This document shows, in pieces, positions 7,358 through 15,896 of a stretch of 19,369 nt of DNA. The notes beneath the pieces were generated by a model that worked only from the letters and a program-made list of their open reading frames with translations, had not been told where the DNA came from and did no database searches. The translations under genes were made by a program, and so were the position numbers. Origin of the DNA: CAZDET01 sp964504335 (lineage in GTDB: Bacteria; Bacteroidota; Bacteroidia; Chitinophagales; Saprospiraceae); assembly GCA_964504335.1 (NCBI GenBank), contig CAZDET010000081.1, positions 1 to 19,369 of the forward strand. The letters run 5' to 3'. Position 1 is the first letter of the stretch; each line of letters starts with the position of its first letter.

Positions 7358-9608
7358 ACCCCAACACCTCCTGCTTATCCCCGAGGAACGGCTGGTTGTA
7401 AAACCGCTTCCCCGTGGCTCGGTACAGCGCATTGGCGACGGCCCCCATAATGGGTGGGAACGGCGGTTCGCCGAGGCCCGTGGGATGGATTTCGTTTTGG
7501 ACGAAATGCACATCGATGGACTTCGGGGCTTCCCGGTGGCGAATAATTCGGTATTTGTCGAAGTTGTTTTGTTCGGGGGCGCCGTCCTTGAAGGTGATGG
7601 CGCTGTACATGGCGTGGCCGATGCCGTCTACAATGCCTCCCTCGGCCATATTGGTGGCGGCGTCGGGGTTTACGACGATGCCGCAGTCGATGGCACAGCA
7701 GACCCGATCGATCACCGGCCTTCCGTTGTCGAGGCTCATGTCGAGCACCTGCGCCACGTAGGAATTGTGGCAATAGTAGGCCGACACCCCGCGGTTGAGC
7801 TCGGTGGCTTCCTGCCCCCAGTCGGATTTTTCGCGCACCAGCTCCAGCACGCCGGCGTAGCGGGCGGCGTCGTAGTCATTCTCTTCGCCGATGGGATTGT
7901 TCTTGGCGCGTTCCAGGAGTTCGAGGCGGAACTCGATGGGGTCTTTTCCGGCGGCCTCCGCTACTTCGTCGAGGAAGGACTGTTCGGCTCCGGCGATGAA
8001 GTTCGACCGCGGTGCCCGGAAAGCACCGATGGTGATATTGGAATCGACCGCCCATTCTTCGGCGAGGTAGTTATCCACCGCGCCGGCCGGGAAGCGGTTG
8101 GCAAACAGCGGACTTTCCGGCACGCCGCCCGTACGTACGTGAAAGCCGATGAGGTTGTTGTTTTCATCCAAGGCTGCCCGGTAGGTAGCGTGATAAGCGG
8201 GGCGGTAGGTGCCGAAGGTCATATCGTCCTCGCGGGAGTATACCAATTGCACTGGCGCATCTATTTTTTGCGAGATGACCGCCGCCTCTACCAGGAAGTG
8301 GCCGTAGAGCCGCCGTCCGAAGCCGCCGCCCATACGGGTCATCTGGATGTCGATCTTTTCCAACGGCATATCTAGCCGGGCCGACACGCTTCTTTCCATG
8401 TACTCTGGCGTCTGAGTCGGCCCCACCAATTCGGCCTTATCGGCGGTTACGTGGGCGAAGAAATTCATCGGCTCCATCGTGTTGTGGGCGAGGAACGGCG
8501 CGGTGTAGGTGGCCTCGATGACCTTGGCTGCCCGCTGGAAGGCTGCCTCTGGGTCGCCGTCCTTGCGCACTTCCTTTCCGGGTTTCGCCGCAAATTCCGC
8601 CATTTTTTCTGCGTGGGTGCTTGAGTTTTCGAGTCCGGCGGGAGTAAAGATCGTCTGCGTTTGGCCGCGGCGGGTGATTTCTGTAGTAGATTCCGGCGCC
8701 ATTTCCCACTCGATATTCAACGCCTTTTTGGCCGTCATCACCTCCCAGGTGGAATTGCCTACGACGACGACAAGGTCGTTGAAGGCATCGATATCCAATC
8801 CGACGCGGTCGTAGTCGTCGTTGTAGGTTTTGATGGTGAATACGTCTTTGATACCGGGCATACTCTTAGCCACAGCGTCATCCACGGATTTGAGTTGCAT
8901 CCCGAAGGCCGGCGGATGGGCGATCGTGGCGTACAGCATCCCCTCGCGGCGGTAGTCCAATCCGTAGAGGGGTTTGCCGGTCACGATTTTCGGGCCGTCC
9001 ACGTTTTTGCGGGAGGTACCGATGATCCTGAAATCCTTGACGTCCTTGAGCTCCACTTCTTCGGGAATCTCGAGCTCGCTGGCGGCCGAGGCCATTTCGC
9101 CGTATCCGGCCGACTTTCCGCTTTTCTCGTGGTAGAGCATGCTCGCCTCGGTGGTCACCTCTTCCAGGGGAACCTCCCAGGCCTGCGCGGCGGCCTCCCG
9201 CAACATGTGCCGGGCCGTACCGCCGGCCAGGCGCAGCCCTTCCCACCCCTGCCGGATAGATTGGCTGCCGCCCGCCACCTGGCGGGTAAAAATATCTGTA
9301 TTGAGCGGGGCTTGTTCGACCACGACGTTATTCCAATCCACGTCGAGCTCCTCCGCTACGATCATGGGCATAGAGGTTTTTACGTTTTGGCCAATCTCGG
9401 GGTTGGGCGAGTAGATGGTCACAAGGCCATTGTCTCCGATCTTGAGGAAGCCGTTTAGTTGATACCACTCCTCGGGCATGGAGAGGACTTCTTCCGGATT
9501 GGACTGGCAGGAGGTCAGCCAGCTGAATCCGAGCATCATGCCGCCGCCGGCCAGAGAAATTTGCTTAAGGAAGGCACGCCGGCCATATGCTGTTTTTACG
9601 ATGGACAT
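7356..9608 (-). CDS. iorB: Xanthine-oxidase-family molybdenum subunit, Tat-exported lipoprotein (IorB/isoquinoline 1-oxidoreductase type)
   Basis: I place the start at ATG 9608 (MSIVKTAYGRRAFLKQ), giving 750 residues, because it begins with a Tat signal (R10-R11 in GRRAFLK) and a lipobox LTSC with C34. An in-frame start at 9719 would add 37 unrelated residues. The protein shows cofactor-contacting GGGFGRR (427-433), AFRAPRSNF, and the catalytic glutamate E714 in GLGEPPFPP, typical of Mo hydroxylases that oxidise aldehydes or N-heterocycles. It lacks its own Fe-S and FAD domains; the 2Fe-2S partner is encoded just upstream (9747-10199). The pair resembles two-subunit periplasmic IorAB-type enzymes. 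The true substrate cannot be told from sequence. Lipid anchoring at the membrane or cell surface is inferred from the lipobox. Confidence 0.9.
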   Translation of the reverse strand: MSIVKTAYGRRAFLKQISLAGGGMMLGFSWLTSCQSNPEEVLSMPEEWYQLNGFLKIGDNGLVTIYSPNPEIGQNVKTSMPMIVAEELDVDWNNVVVEQAPLNTDIFTRQVAGGSQSIRQGWEGLRLAGGTARHMLREAAAQAWEVPLEEVTTEASMLYHEKSGKSAGYGEMASAASELEIPEEVELKDVKDFRIIGTSRKNVDGPKIVTGKPLYGLDYRREGMLYATIAHPPAFGMQLKSVDDAVAKSMPGIKDVFTIKTYNDDYDRVGLDIDAFNDLVVVVGNSTWEVMTAKKALNIEWEMAPESTTEITRRGQTQTIFTPAGLENSSTHAEKMAEFAAKPGKEVRKDGDPEAAFQRAAKVIEATYTAPFLAHNTMEPMNFFAHVTADKAELVGPTQTPEYMERSVSARLDMPLEKIDIQMTRMGGGFGRRLYGHFLVEAAVISQKIDAPVQLVYSREDDMTFGTYRPAYHATYRAALDENNNLIGFHVRTGGVPESPLFANRFPAGAVDNYLAEEWAVDSNITIGAFRAPRSNFIAGAEQSFLDEVAEAAGKDPIEFRLELLERAKNNPIGEENDYDAARYAGVLELVREKSDWGQEATELNRGVSAYYCHNSYVAQVLDMSLDNGRPVIDRVCCAIDCGIVVNPDAATNMAEGGIVDGIGHAMYSAITFKDGAPEQNNFDKYRIIRHREAPKSIDVHFVQNEIHPTGLGEPPFPPIMGAVANALYRATGKRFYNQPFLGDKQEVLG

Positions 9609-9746
9609 TGCTACTTGATGTTGGGTGGGAGAATTTGAGAATGGGTTTAATGGTAGTTTGATGTGTGGAGTTTGAATGGTGTACCGGACACACCTCAAAC
9701 AGCAAACTGCACACACCACACGGCAAAACCTTCGGTTTTGCTCCTA
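9609..9746 (-). other. iorA-iorB intergenic region with hairpin
   Basis: The 138-base spacer contains a perfect inverted repeat at 9723-9741 (GCAAAACC, loop TTC, GGTTTTGC), a few bases past the iorA stop on the minus strand. No T tract follows, so it is more likely an mRNA stability or processing hairpin, or partial attenuator, than a full terminator. The rest holds GT-rich, low-information sequence. Confidence 0.4.
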
Positions 9747-10199
9747 TCAGCCTGCCGCCGTCTTGATCGCTGCCTTAATGCGGGTGTACGTGCCACAGCG
9801 GCAGATATTAATGTGCATGGCCGCCTCGATCTCCTGATCACTCGGATTGGGATTCCTGTCCAACAAGGCTGCGGCACTCATGATTTGCCCGGCCTGGCAG
9901 TAGCCGCATTGGGGCACATCGTGTTCGAGCCAGGCTTGTTGTACGGGATGGTCGCCGTCTTCCGATAGCCCCTCAATCGTCGTAATGGCCTGATCGCCGA
10001 CCTTCGAGACAGGCAGCTGGCAGGCGAGCACGGCATAGCCGTCGAGATGGATCATGCAGGTTCCGCAGGCCGAAATACCACAGCCGTATTTCGTACCGAC
10101 AAGGTTGAGGTGATCGCGGAGTACCCAGAGCATAGGGGTATTGGGGTCAACATCCACTTGTTGCTGTTGACCGTTGATGGAAAGGGTGAAGTTTGCCAT
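9747..10199 (-). CDS. iorA: 2Fe-2S subunit of xanthine-oxidase-family enzyme (IorA type)
   Basis: This 150-residue protein holds two 2Fe-2S clusters. The plant-ferredoxin-like one uses C40, C45, C48 and C60 (KYGCGISACGTC then LAC), and the C-terminal helical one uses C98, C101, C133 and C135 (QCGYCQAG and NICRCGTYTRI). It passes electrons from the Mo site of the large subunit to an acceptor. I chose ATG 10199 (MANFTLSING) since the family begins this way; an in-frame start at 10253 adds 18 residues from the leader. It has no signal peptide of its own and may be exported bound to the Tat-dependent large subunit, as in known enzymes of this type. It is the first gene of the pair. Confidence 0.93.
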   Translation of the reverse strand: MANFTLSINGQQQQVDVDPNTPMLWVLRDHLNLVGTKYGCGISACGTCMIHLDGYAVLACQLPVSKVGDQAITTIEGLSEDGDHPVQQAWLEHDVPQCGYCQAGQIMSAAALLDRNPNPSDQEIEAAMHINICRCGTYTRIKAAIKTAAG

Positions 10200-10237
10200 A
10201 ATTCGTGCAGCGATGATGATGAAGGACCTCAATTTAA

Positions 10238-10257
10238 CCATTTGTGGAGTCAAATGG
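10238..10257. promoter_or_regulatory. Inverted repeat in iorAB leader, possible operator
   Basis: CCATTTG (10238-10244) and CAAATGG (10251-10257) form a perfect 7-base inverted repeat with a 6-base spacer, 39 bases upstream of iorA. It could bind a dimeric regulator or form an mRNA hairpin. No regulator gene is present in the window. Confidence 0.35.
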
Positions 10258-10287
10258 AAGCTTTGGGCTTTGGTTTCTAATTTAGAG

Positions 10288-10315
10288 CAATTCTAAGTGC
10301 CGAATCCCACACCAA
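10288..10315 (-). promoter_or_regulatory. Possible iorAB promoter
   Basis: On the minus strand TTG (10313-10315) is followed by 17 bases and TAGAATTG (10288-10295), one mismatch from TAnnTTTG. The spacing is on the short side. It would give a leader of about 80 bases that contains the inverted repeat at 10238-10257. Confidence 0.35.
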
Positions 10316-10330
10316 CTTTGAAACGGGTTA

Positions 10331-10338
10331 TACATTTG
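10331..10338 (+). promoter_or_regulatory. -7 promoter element of the efflux operon
   Basis: TACATTTG is a full match to the Bacteroidota TAnnTTTG element, 26 bases before the GTG start of the pump gene. No clear TTG lies at the expected -33 distance. Transcription would start about 15-20 bases before the start codon, leaving almost no leader. Confidence 0.45.
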
Positions 10339-10364
10339 AACAGGCACCAAATGCACCATCTATC

Positions 10365-13300
10365 GTGTTAGAACACATCATCCAGTATAGCATCCGACAC
10401 AAGATCATTGTCCTGCTGTTGGCGCTCAGCATCGTAGCCTTCGGGCTGTATTCCCTTGCCTACTTACCGATCGGTGCGGTGCCGGACGTGACAAACAACC
10501 AGGTCCAGATCATCACCACTTCCCGCAACCTGGCTACAGAAGACGTAGAGAAGTTCCTGACCTATCCCGTTGAGCTGGAGATGGCTAATCTGCCCGGCGT
10601 GCAGGAGATTCGGTCGATCTCCAAATTTGGCCTGTCCGTCGTTACGGTGGTATTTGACGACGACCTCGGCACGTATCTCCCGCGCCAGCTCATTGCCGAA
10701 AAAATCAAGAGCGCCGAGGAGCGCATTCCCGCCGGATTCGGCCAGCCGTTTATGGGGCCGATTACGACTGGTTTAGGAGAAATTTTCCAATACATCATCG
10801 AGGTGGATTCCGCCTACCGCGATGTGTATTCGTTGGCCGACGTCCGCACCATTCAGGACTGGATCGTGCGCCGCCAGCTTTCCGGTATCCCCGGCGTAGT
10901 GGAGGTGAATTCCTGGGGCGGCTTCCTCAAGCAGTACGAAGTGGGGATCAACCCCGAAAAGCTCCGCAGCCTCCAAGTGTCCGTATCTCAAGTATACCAG
11001 GCGCTGGAGCACAACAACAGCGTAGCCGGAGGCGGCTACATCGAGAAGATCAATCAGACCTACTTCATCCGGGGAGAAGGACTGGTAGGATCGTTGGAAG
11101 ATATTGAAACCATCGTAGTCGACCGGCGCGATGGGATGCCGGTGTTCGTACGAGACGTAGCCAGCGTAGGCTTCGGGCACGCCACCCGATTCGGTGCGAT
11201 CACCGGTAACGGAGAGGGCGAAAAGGTGCTGGGGCAGGTCATGATGCTCAAAGGGGCTAACTCCAAGGCGGTCATCGAAGCCGTCAAACAACGCGTTGCC
11301 GAAATCTCGCCTTCGCTGCCGCCGGGCATTTCAATCAATGCCTTTCTCGATCGCAGCGAGCTAATCGGGCGCACCACCAATACCATCGCCGAGAACCTCG
11401 TGCTGGGTTGCCTGATTGTGATTTTCGTCGTGGTACTGCTGTTGGGCAACCTGCGCTCGGGTCTCGTCGTGGCTTCTATCATTCCGCTCTGCCTCCTCTT
11501 CGCCCTGTCGCTGATGTATCTCTTCGGCGTTGATGCCAATCTAATGAGTCTGGGGGCCATCGACTTCGGCATCATCATCGACGGGGCAGTCATTATTGTG
11601 GAATTTATCGCCTTTTCAATGACGAGCGAACGCGCGCAACTACTCGGCCTTCCCCGAGCGGAACGGCAGCGGGCATTCGATGAAATCGCGCACCGCGGCA
11701 CGAGCAAAATGATGCATTCCGCAGTGTTCGGGCAGCTCATTATTATCATTGTTTTTATCCCTATCCTGTCGCTGGTCGGGGTGGAGGGGAAGATGTTCCG
11801 ACCCATGGCCCTCGTCTTTTGCTTTGCGCTGATGGGTGCGATGATTCTCTGCTTTACGTACGTCCCGGTGATGGCTTCGCTATTTATCCGCCCGACTAAT
11901 CCGGACAAGCGGACGATTTCCACCCGAGTGATCGATTTCCTACAGCGCAGTTACGCCCCACTCATTCGCTGGGCCTTGCGTTTCAAGGGGCTGGTGCTGG
12001 TTGGGGCGTTGCTCTTGCTGGTGGGAGCCGGGTATCTGTTCAGCCGCATGGGCGGCGAATTCGTACCTACCCTCGACGAAGGCGACTTCGTGATCCAGCC
12101 GGTGCTGAAAACGGGCACGTCGCTGAGCAACACCGTCGAGATCCTTACCCGCATGGAGCGCATTCTGTTGGACTTTCCGGAAGTCGAGCAGGTCGTCAGC
12201 CGGATTGGCGCAGCGGAGGTGCCCACCGATCCGATGTCGATGGAGGAAAGTGATGTCATTATTCGATTGCGCCCCCCCGGCGAATGGGTGTCGGCCTCCA
12301 ATAAAGACGAACTGGCCAACCAATTCAAAGCGGCCCTCTCGATCATCCCGGGCGTGGAATACGAGTTCACCCAGCCGATTGAGATGCGATTCAACGAACT
12401 GATTACCGGGGTGCGGGCCGATCTGGCCATCAAGGTCTTTGGAGAAGACCTCGACCTCCTTTACCAAATAGCGCTGGAAGTAGAGAACGCCATCCGCGAC
12501 ATTGAGGGCGCCGCCGATATCAGCGTCGACAAAACGGTGGGGCTCCCCCAGATGTCGGTGCAGTACGACCGCCGGAAAATTGCCAAATACGGCCTCAATG
12601 TGGCGGAGTTGAACGACATCATCGCGATGGGCTTCGCCGGCAAGCCCGCCGGCATGGTGTTCGAGGGCGAGAAGCAATTCGATTTGGTGGTGCGCTTCAC
12701 CCCGGAGCACCTCCAAGATCTTGAAGACCTGAAGATGGCTTCCGTCCTCCTGCCCAACGGCAGTAACCTGCCCCTCAGCGAGTTTGCCACCATCCGCTAC
12801 ACCAAAGGCCCAGCCAAAATTTCGCGCGATGATACCAAGCGCCGGGTAGTGGTAGGGGTGAATGTGCGCGATCGCGACCTGGAATCCGTGGTGGAGGATG
12901 TCCAACAGGCCATCGAGGCATCCATCGACCTTCCCACCGGCTACACGATTCAGTACGGCGGCCAATTCGAAAACCTGCGCACGGCCAAGGAGCGCCTGCT
13001 GGTGGCCGTTCCGATTGCACTGCTACTCATATTCATCCTGCTCTACTTTGCCTTCCATTCGGTGCGGGATGCTCTGCTCATCTACAGTGCCATTCCGCTG
13101 GCCGCGGTGGGTGGGATCGTCTTGCTGTACCTGCGCGATATGCCCTTCAGCATTTCGGCGGGGGTGGGCTTCATTGCCCTCTTCGGTATTGCCGTGCTCA
13201 ACGGCATCGTACTGATCGATGTCTTTAAGGAACTCAAAAATCAGGGGGTGGCCGGAGTGAACGATCGCATCCTCCTTGGCACCAAGAAGCGCCTGCGGCC

Positions 13301-14684
13301 TGTCCTGCTGACGGCCACGGCGGCGGCGCTCGGCTTTTTGCCGATGGCCGTATCTACCTCCGCCGGAGCCGAAGTGCAACGTCCCCTCGCCACGGTCGTG
13401 ATCGGAGGACTCGTGACGGCTACGGTGCTCACACTAATCGTGCTGCCGGTGCTGTACGCCCTGTTCGACCGCAAGGGGCCTTCCCAGCAGCTCGTCACGG
13501 TGCTCCTGGTAGTGTCGCTGTTCGGGATGCCAATCCTCACCCGGGCCCAAGCACCGGAAATCGACCTCGATCAGGCCATCGCCATTGCCCTCCAAAACAA
13601 CAAGGGGCTACAGGCCGCCGCCGGGCGTACCGAACGGCAGCGGCAACTCATCAGAACCGCCTGGGATATTGGTAAAACCCAACTTTACTACAGCTACGAC
13701 GAAAATAACATTGCCCCGAATGATTTGCCCCTTCACGTGTTGGGGATCGGGCAAGCGATCCAGTTCCCCTCCGTCTATTCGGCGCAGCGCAACGTACTGG
13801 AAGGCCAGGCGGTGTTGGCCGGCGACCAGTACGAACTCGACCGGCGCGCCGTAACCAGAGGTGTAGCAATGGCTTACAACGAGGTCGCCTACTGGCAACA
13901 ACTGGCCAAACAGTATGCCTACCTGGACAGCCTGTACACGGCCCTGGCCCGCGCCGCGAATCGCCGCTACGAGCAGGGTGCCACCAACTACCTTGAGAAG
14001 CTGACCGCCGCCTCCAAGCAACAGGGTATCGCCGTGGAGGTCGGGCAGACTGCCCAGCGTATCGAACAGGCTTATATCGCCCTGCACCGCTGGCTGCAAT
14101 CCGACACTACTTACCGCATCCGCTCGGACACCCTGGTTCGACTAACGCTAGTGCCGCACGACACCCTCAATCATCCGGGGATTCAGTATTACGAACACGC
14201 CCGTACCCTGGCCCAGCAACAGCTATTACTGGAAAAACGGCAGCTCCTGCCCGATCTACAACTATCCCTCTTTCGGGGCACCAACGGTGGCGAAGGCGGG
14301 CAGGCCTACCTCGGGCTGGAGACCGGCATCGCCGTTCCCCTATCGCTGGGGGCTAATCAAGCCCGCGTCGAGGCAAACCGAACAGCCATCGCCATCGCCG
14401 AGGCGGAGGCCGCCAACTACACCCGGCAGCTTACTTCTACCTACCGGGAACTGGAGGTGGAAGTACAGCGGCTGGCCGAGCAGCTCGACTACTACGATAC
14501 TACCGGGAAACAACTGGCGGAAGAGTTGCGCTTCCACGCCCGCCGGGCTTTCCAAAGCGGCGAGATTGACTTCCTCCGCTACGCGCAACTATTGGACGAA
14601 GCCCTCCGGATTGAACAGAATTTTCTCGAAGCCCTCTTCCAGTATAACCAGGCCGTACTGGAAGCCAACTACCTGTTGAATTAA
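10365..14684 (+). CDS. cusA: CusA/CzcA-type heavy-metal RND pump fused to a TolC-like outer-membrane factor
   Basis: The 1439-residue protein starts at GTG 10365 (reads LEHIIQYSIRHKIIVLLL, a typical RND N-terminus). Residues 1 to about 1038 form a complete pump with proton-relay residues of the heavy-metal subfamily, D400, D406 and E413 in GAIDFGIIIDGAVIIVE. The last helix ends at about 1034 (LYALFD), a short linker follows, then a hydrophobic segment (about 1041-1058) ending RAQA like a signal peptide, and a two-repeat outer-membrane efflux domain (about 1064-1439, beginning IDLDQAIAIALQNNKGLQAAAG). Pump and channel are thus encoded as one chain, an architecture seen in other Bacteroidota. 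Whether it is cleaved at AQA is unknown. The adaptor gene starts directly after its stop. Metal specificity (Cu/Ag or Co/Zn/Cd) cannot be decided. Confidence 0.93.
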   Translation: MLEHIIQYSIRHKIIVLLLALSIVAFGLYSLAYLPIGAVPDVTNNQVQIITTSRNLATEDVEKFLTYPVELEMANLPGVQEIRSISKFGLSVVTVVFDDDLGTYLPRQLIAEKIKSAEERIPAGFGQPFMGPITTGLGEIFQYIIEVDSAYRDVYSLADVRTIQDWIVRRQLSGIPGVVEVNSWGGFLKQYEVGINPEKLRSLQVSVSQVYQALEHNNSVAGGGYIEKINQTYFIRGEGLVGSLEDIETIVVDRRDGMPVFVRDVASVGFGHATRFGAITGNGEGEKVLGQVMMLKGANSKAVIEAVKQRVAEISPSLPPGISINAFLDRSELIGRTTNTIAENLVLGCLIVIFVVVLLLGNLRSGLVVASIIPLCLLFALSLMYLFGVDANLMSLGAIDFGIIIDGAVIIVEFIAFSMTSERAQLLGLPRAERQRAFDEIAHRGTSKMMHSAVFGQLIIIIVFIPILSLVGVEGKMFRPMALVFCFALMGAMILCFTYVPVMASLFIRPTNPDKRTISTRVIDFLQRSYAPLIRWALRFKGLVLVGALLLLVGAGYLFSRMGGEFVPTLDEGDFVIQPVLKTGTSLSNTVEILTRMERILLDFPEVEQVVSRIGAAEVPTDPMSMEESDVIIRLRPPGEWVSASNKDELANQFKAALSIIPGVEYEFTQPIEMRFNELITGVRADLAIKVFGEDLDLLYQIALEVENAIRDIEGAADISVDKTVGLPQMSVQYDRRKIAKYGLNVAELNDIIAMGFAGKPAGMVFEGEKQFDLVVRFTPEHLQDLEDLKMASVLLPNGSNLPLSEFATIRYTKGPAKISRDDTKRRVVVGVNVRDRDLESVVEDVQQAIEASIDLPTGYTIQYGGQFENLRTAKERLLVAVPIALLLIFILLYFAFHSVRDALLIYSAIPLAAVGGIVLLYLRDMPFSISAGVGFIALFGIAVLNGIVLIDVFKELKNQGVAGVNDRILLGTKKRLRPVLLTATAAALGFLPMAVSTSAGAEVQRPLATVVIGGLVTATVLTLIVLPVLYALFDRKGPSQQLVTVLLVVSLFGMPILTRAQAPEIDLDQAIAIALQNNKGLQAAAGRTERQRQLIRTAWDIGKTQLYYSYDENNIAPNDLPLHVLGIGQAIQFPSVYSAQRNVLEGQAVLAGDQYELDRRAVTRGVAMAYNEVAYWQQLAKQYAYLDSLYTALARAANRRYEQGATNYLEKLTAASKQQGIAVEVGQTAQRIEQAYIALHRWLQSDTTYRIRSDTLVRLTLVPHDTLNHPGIQYYEHARTLAQQQLLLEKRQLLPDLQLSLFRGTNGGEGGQAYLGLETGIAVPLSLGANQARVEANRTAIAIAEAEAANYTRQLTSTYRELEVEVQRLAEQLDYYDTTGKQLAEELRFHARRAFQSGEIDFLRYAQLLDEALRIEQNFLEALFQYNQAVLEANYLLN

Positions 14685-15848
14685 ATGGATACGCTGATGA
14701 AACGCAGGGATTACGCTCTTTTCTTCCTACTGATCCTACTTCTCGGGATGCCCGCCTGTGGCTTGGAAAATCAAGCCAATCCAACGGAAGCTTCCGATAC
14801 CGAGGCGAGCTCGGATACGTATCGCCTTTCTGAGGAGCAGTTTACCGCCGGCGGGATGGTATTGGATACCTTTTCCCTACGCTCCTTTCAACAATCGATC
14901 CGCGTGAACGGGCTGTTTGATGTACCACCCGAGAATAAGGCATCGGTAAGTACCTATTTTGGCGGGTACGTCAAGCAACTACGGCTCGTGCCCGGGCAGC
15001 GCATTCGCAAGGGGCAACGCCTCTTCACCCTGGAAAACCCGGACTACATCCACGTGCAGCAGGACTTCCTGGAGGCCAAGGGGCAGTTGGCGTATCTGAA
15101 ATCCGATTTCGAGCGGCAGCGCAATCTAGCCCAGGACAGCGTGGCCGCCCAGAAGACCTTCCTAAAAGCCGAGGCCGACTACCAGGTGACCAAGGTCCGC
15201 TACGAGTCTTTGAAGAAGCAACTTGCCATGATGCAGATCGATCCGCAGACCCTTACAGAGGAAGCCCTCCAGACGACCATTGAGGTGGTCGCCCCGATCA
15301 GTGGACAAATCACGGACGTGCACATCGCCCGCGGTCAGTATCTGGAACCTTCCGACGTGGCAGTCTCCATCATTAATACCGACCATTTACATTTGGAATT
15401 AGCTGTCTTTGAGCAGGATCTCGCGGCGGTAAAAGTCGGCCAGCCAATCATCTTCCACATACAAAACGATCCCGACCACGCATACCGGGGCAGCGTCTAC
15501 CTCGTCAATCCAGCCATCGATCCCGAAAAACGCACCGCCCACATCCACGGGCACCTCGACGATGAGCACGCCACGGAGTCCTTTTATCCGGGCATGTACA
15601 TCGAGGCGGCCATTCAGGTAGGCGCCACCGAGGAGCGGGCGCTTTCCGAGGCCGCAGTAGTGGAGATCGACGGGCAGCACTTCGTACTGGAGCACCTGGG
15701 TACGGATAACGGCAGCTACCAGTTTCGGAAGCGGCAAGTCACCGTTGGCCCAACCGTAGGAGAATACGTCGCCATTCGCAATCCGGATGCCTTTTCACCC
15801 AATGCGGTATTTTTGGTAAAGGGGGCATTCGGACTAATCGCGGAATGA
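14685..15848 (+). CDS. cusB: Periplasmic adaptor of heavy-metal RND efflux, lipoprotein (CusB/CzcB type)
   Basis: This 387-residue membrane-fusion protein bridges the inner-membrane pump and outer-membrane channel. It begins with a hydrophobic signal (about 11-22) and a lipobox-like MPAC (C25), followed by an acidic Ser/Thr-rich linker. The barrel-sandwich half-motifs are GGYVKQLRLVPGQRIRKGQRLF (about 93-114) and APISGQITDVHIARGQYL (203-220), flanking a coiled-coil hairpin (about 125-185). The beta-barrel region has VFEQDLAAVKVGQPIIF. A His/Asp-rich patch AHIHGHLDDEH (285-295) could contact metal, but this is speculative. The ATG abuts the pump stop (TAAATG), so the two are coupled; an ATG at 14697 (MKRRDYALFF) is an equally good start. 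Confidence 0.92.
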   Translation: MDTLMKRRDYALFFLLILLLGMPACGLENQANPTEASDTEASSDTYRLSEEQFTAGGMVLDTFSLRSFQQSIRVNGLFDVPPENKASVSTYFGGYVKQLRLVPGQRIRKGQRLFTLENPDYIHVQQDFLEAKGQLAYLKSDFERQRNLAQDSVAAQKTFLKAEADYQVTKVRYESLKKQLAMMQIDPQTLTEEALQTTIEVVAPISGQITDVHIARGQYLEPSDVAVSIINTDHLHLELAVFEQDLAAVKVGQPIIFHIQNDPDHAYRGSVYLVNPAIDPEKRTAHIHGHLDDEHATESFYPGMYIEAAIQVGATEERALSEAAVVEIDGQHFVLEHLGTDNGSYQFRKRQVTVGPTVGEYVAIRNPDAFSPNAVFLVKGAFGLIAE

Positions 15849-15896
15849 CATGGCAGGGCCCTACAAGACCAAAGTACCAAAAGACCAAAGTCCCGA
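15849..15896. repeat. Intergenic CCAAAGTACC repeat, copy 2, between convergent genes
   Basis: The short spacer between the adaptor gene and the convergent baeRF gene contains 15866-15888, identical over 23 bases to 1991-2013, and continues with a second CCAAAG word. No hairpin with a T tract is evident; the element may mark or act at transcript ends, as suggested by the related inverted repeats at 7281-7357. Confidence 0.55.

Noticed and set aside
7485..8375. A 296-codon open frame antisense to the molybdenum-subunit gene
   Set aside because: It lies wholly within a gene with clear catalytic motifs on the other strand; its composition is a by-product of high-GC coding and it shows no family motif.
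8661..9458. A 265-codon plus-strand open frame inside iorB
   Set aside because: It is a shadow of the iorB reading frame, rich in Gly, His and Val, with no motif.
11940..12965. A 341-codon minus-strand open frame within the RND pump gene
   Set aside because: The pump gene is intact over this region; the antisense frame has no start signal or domain.
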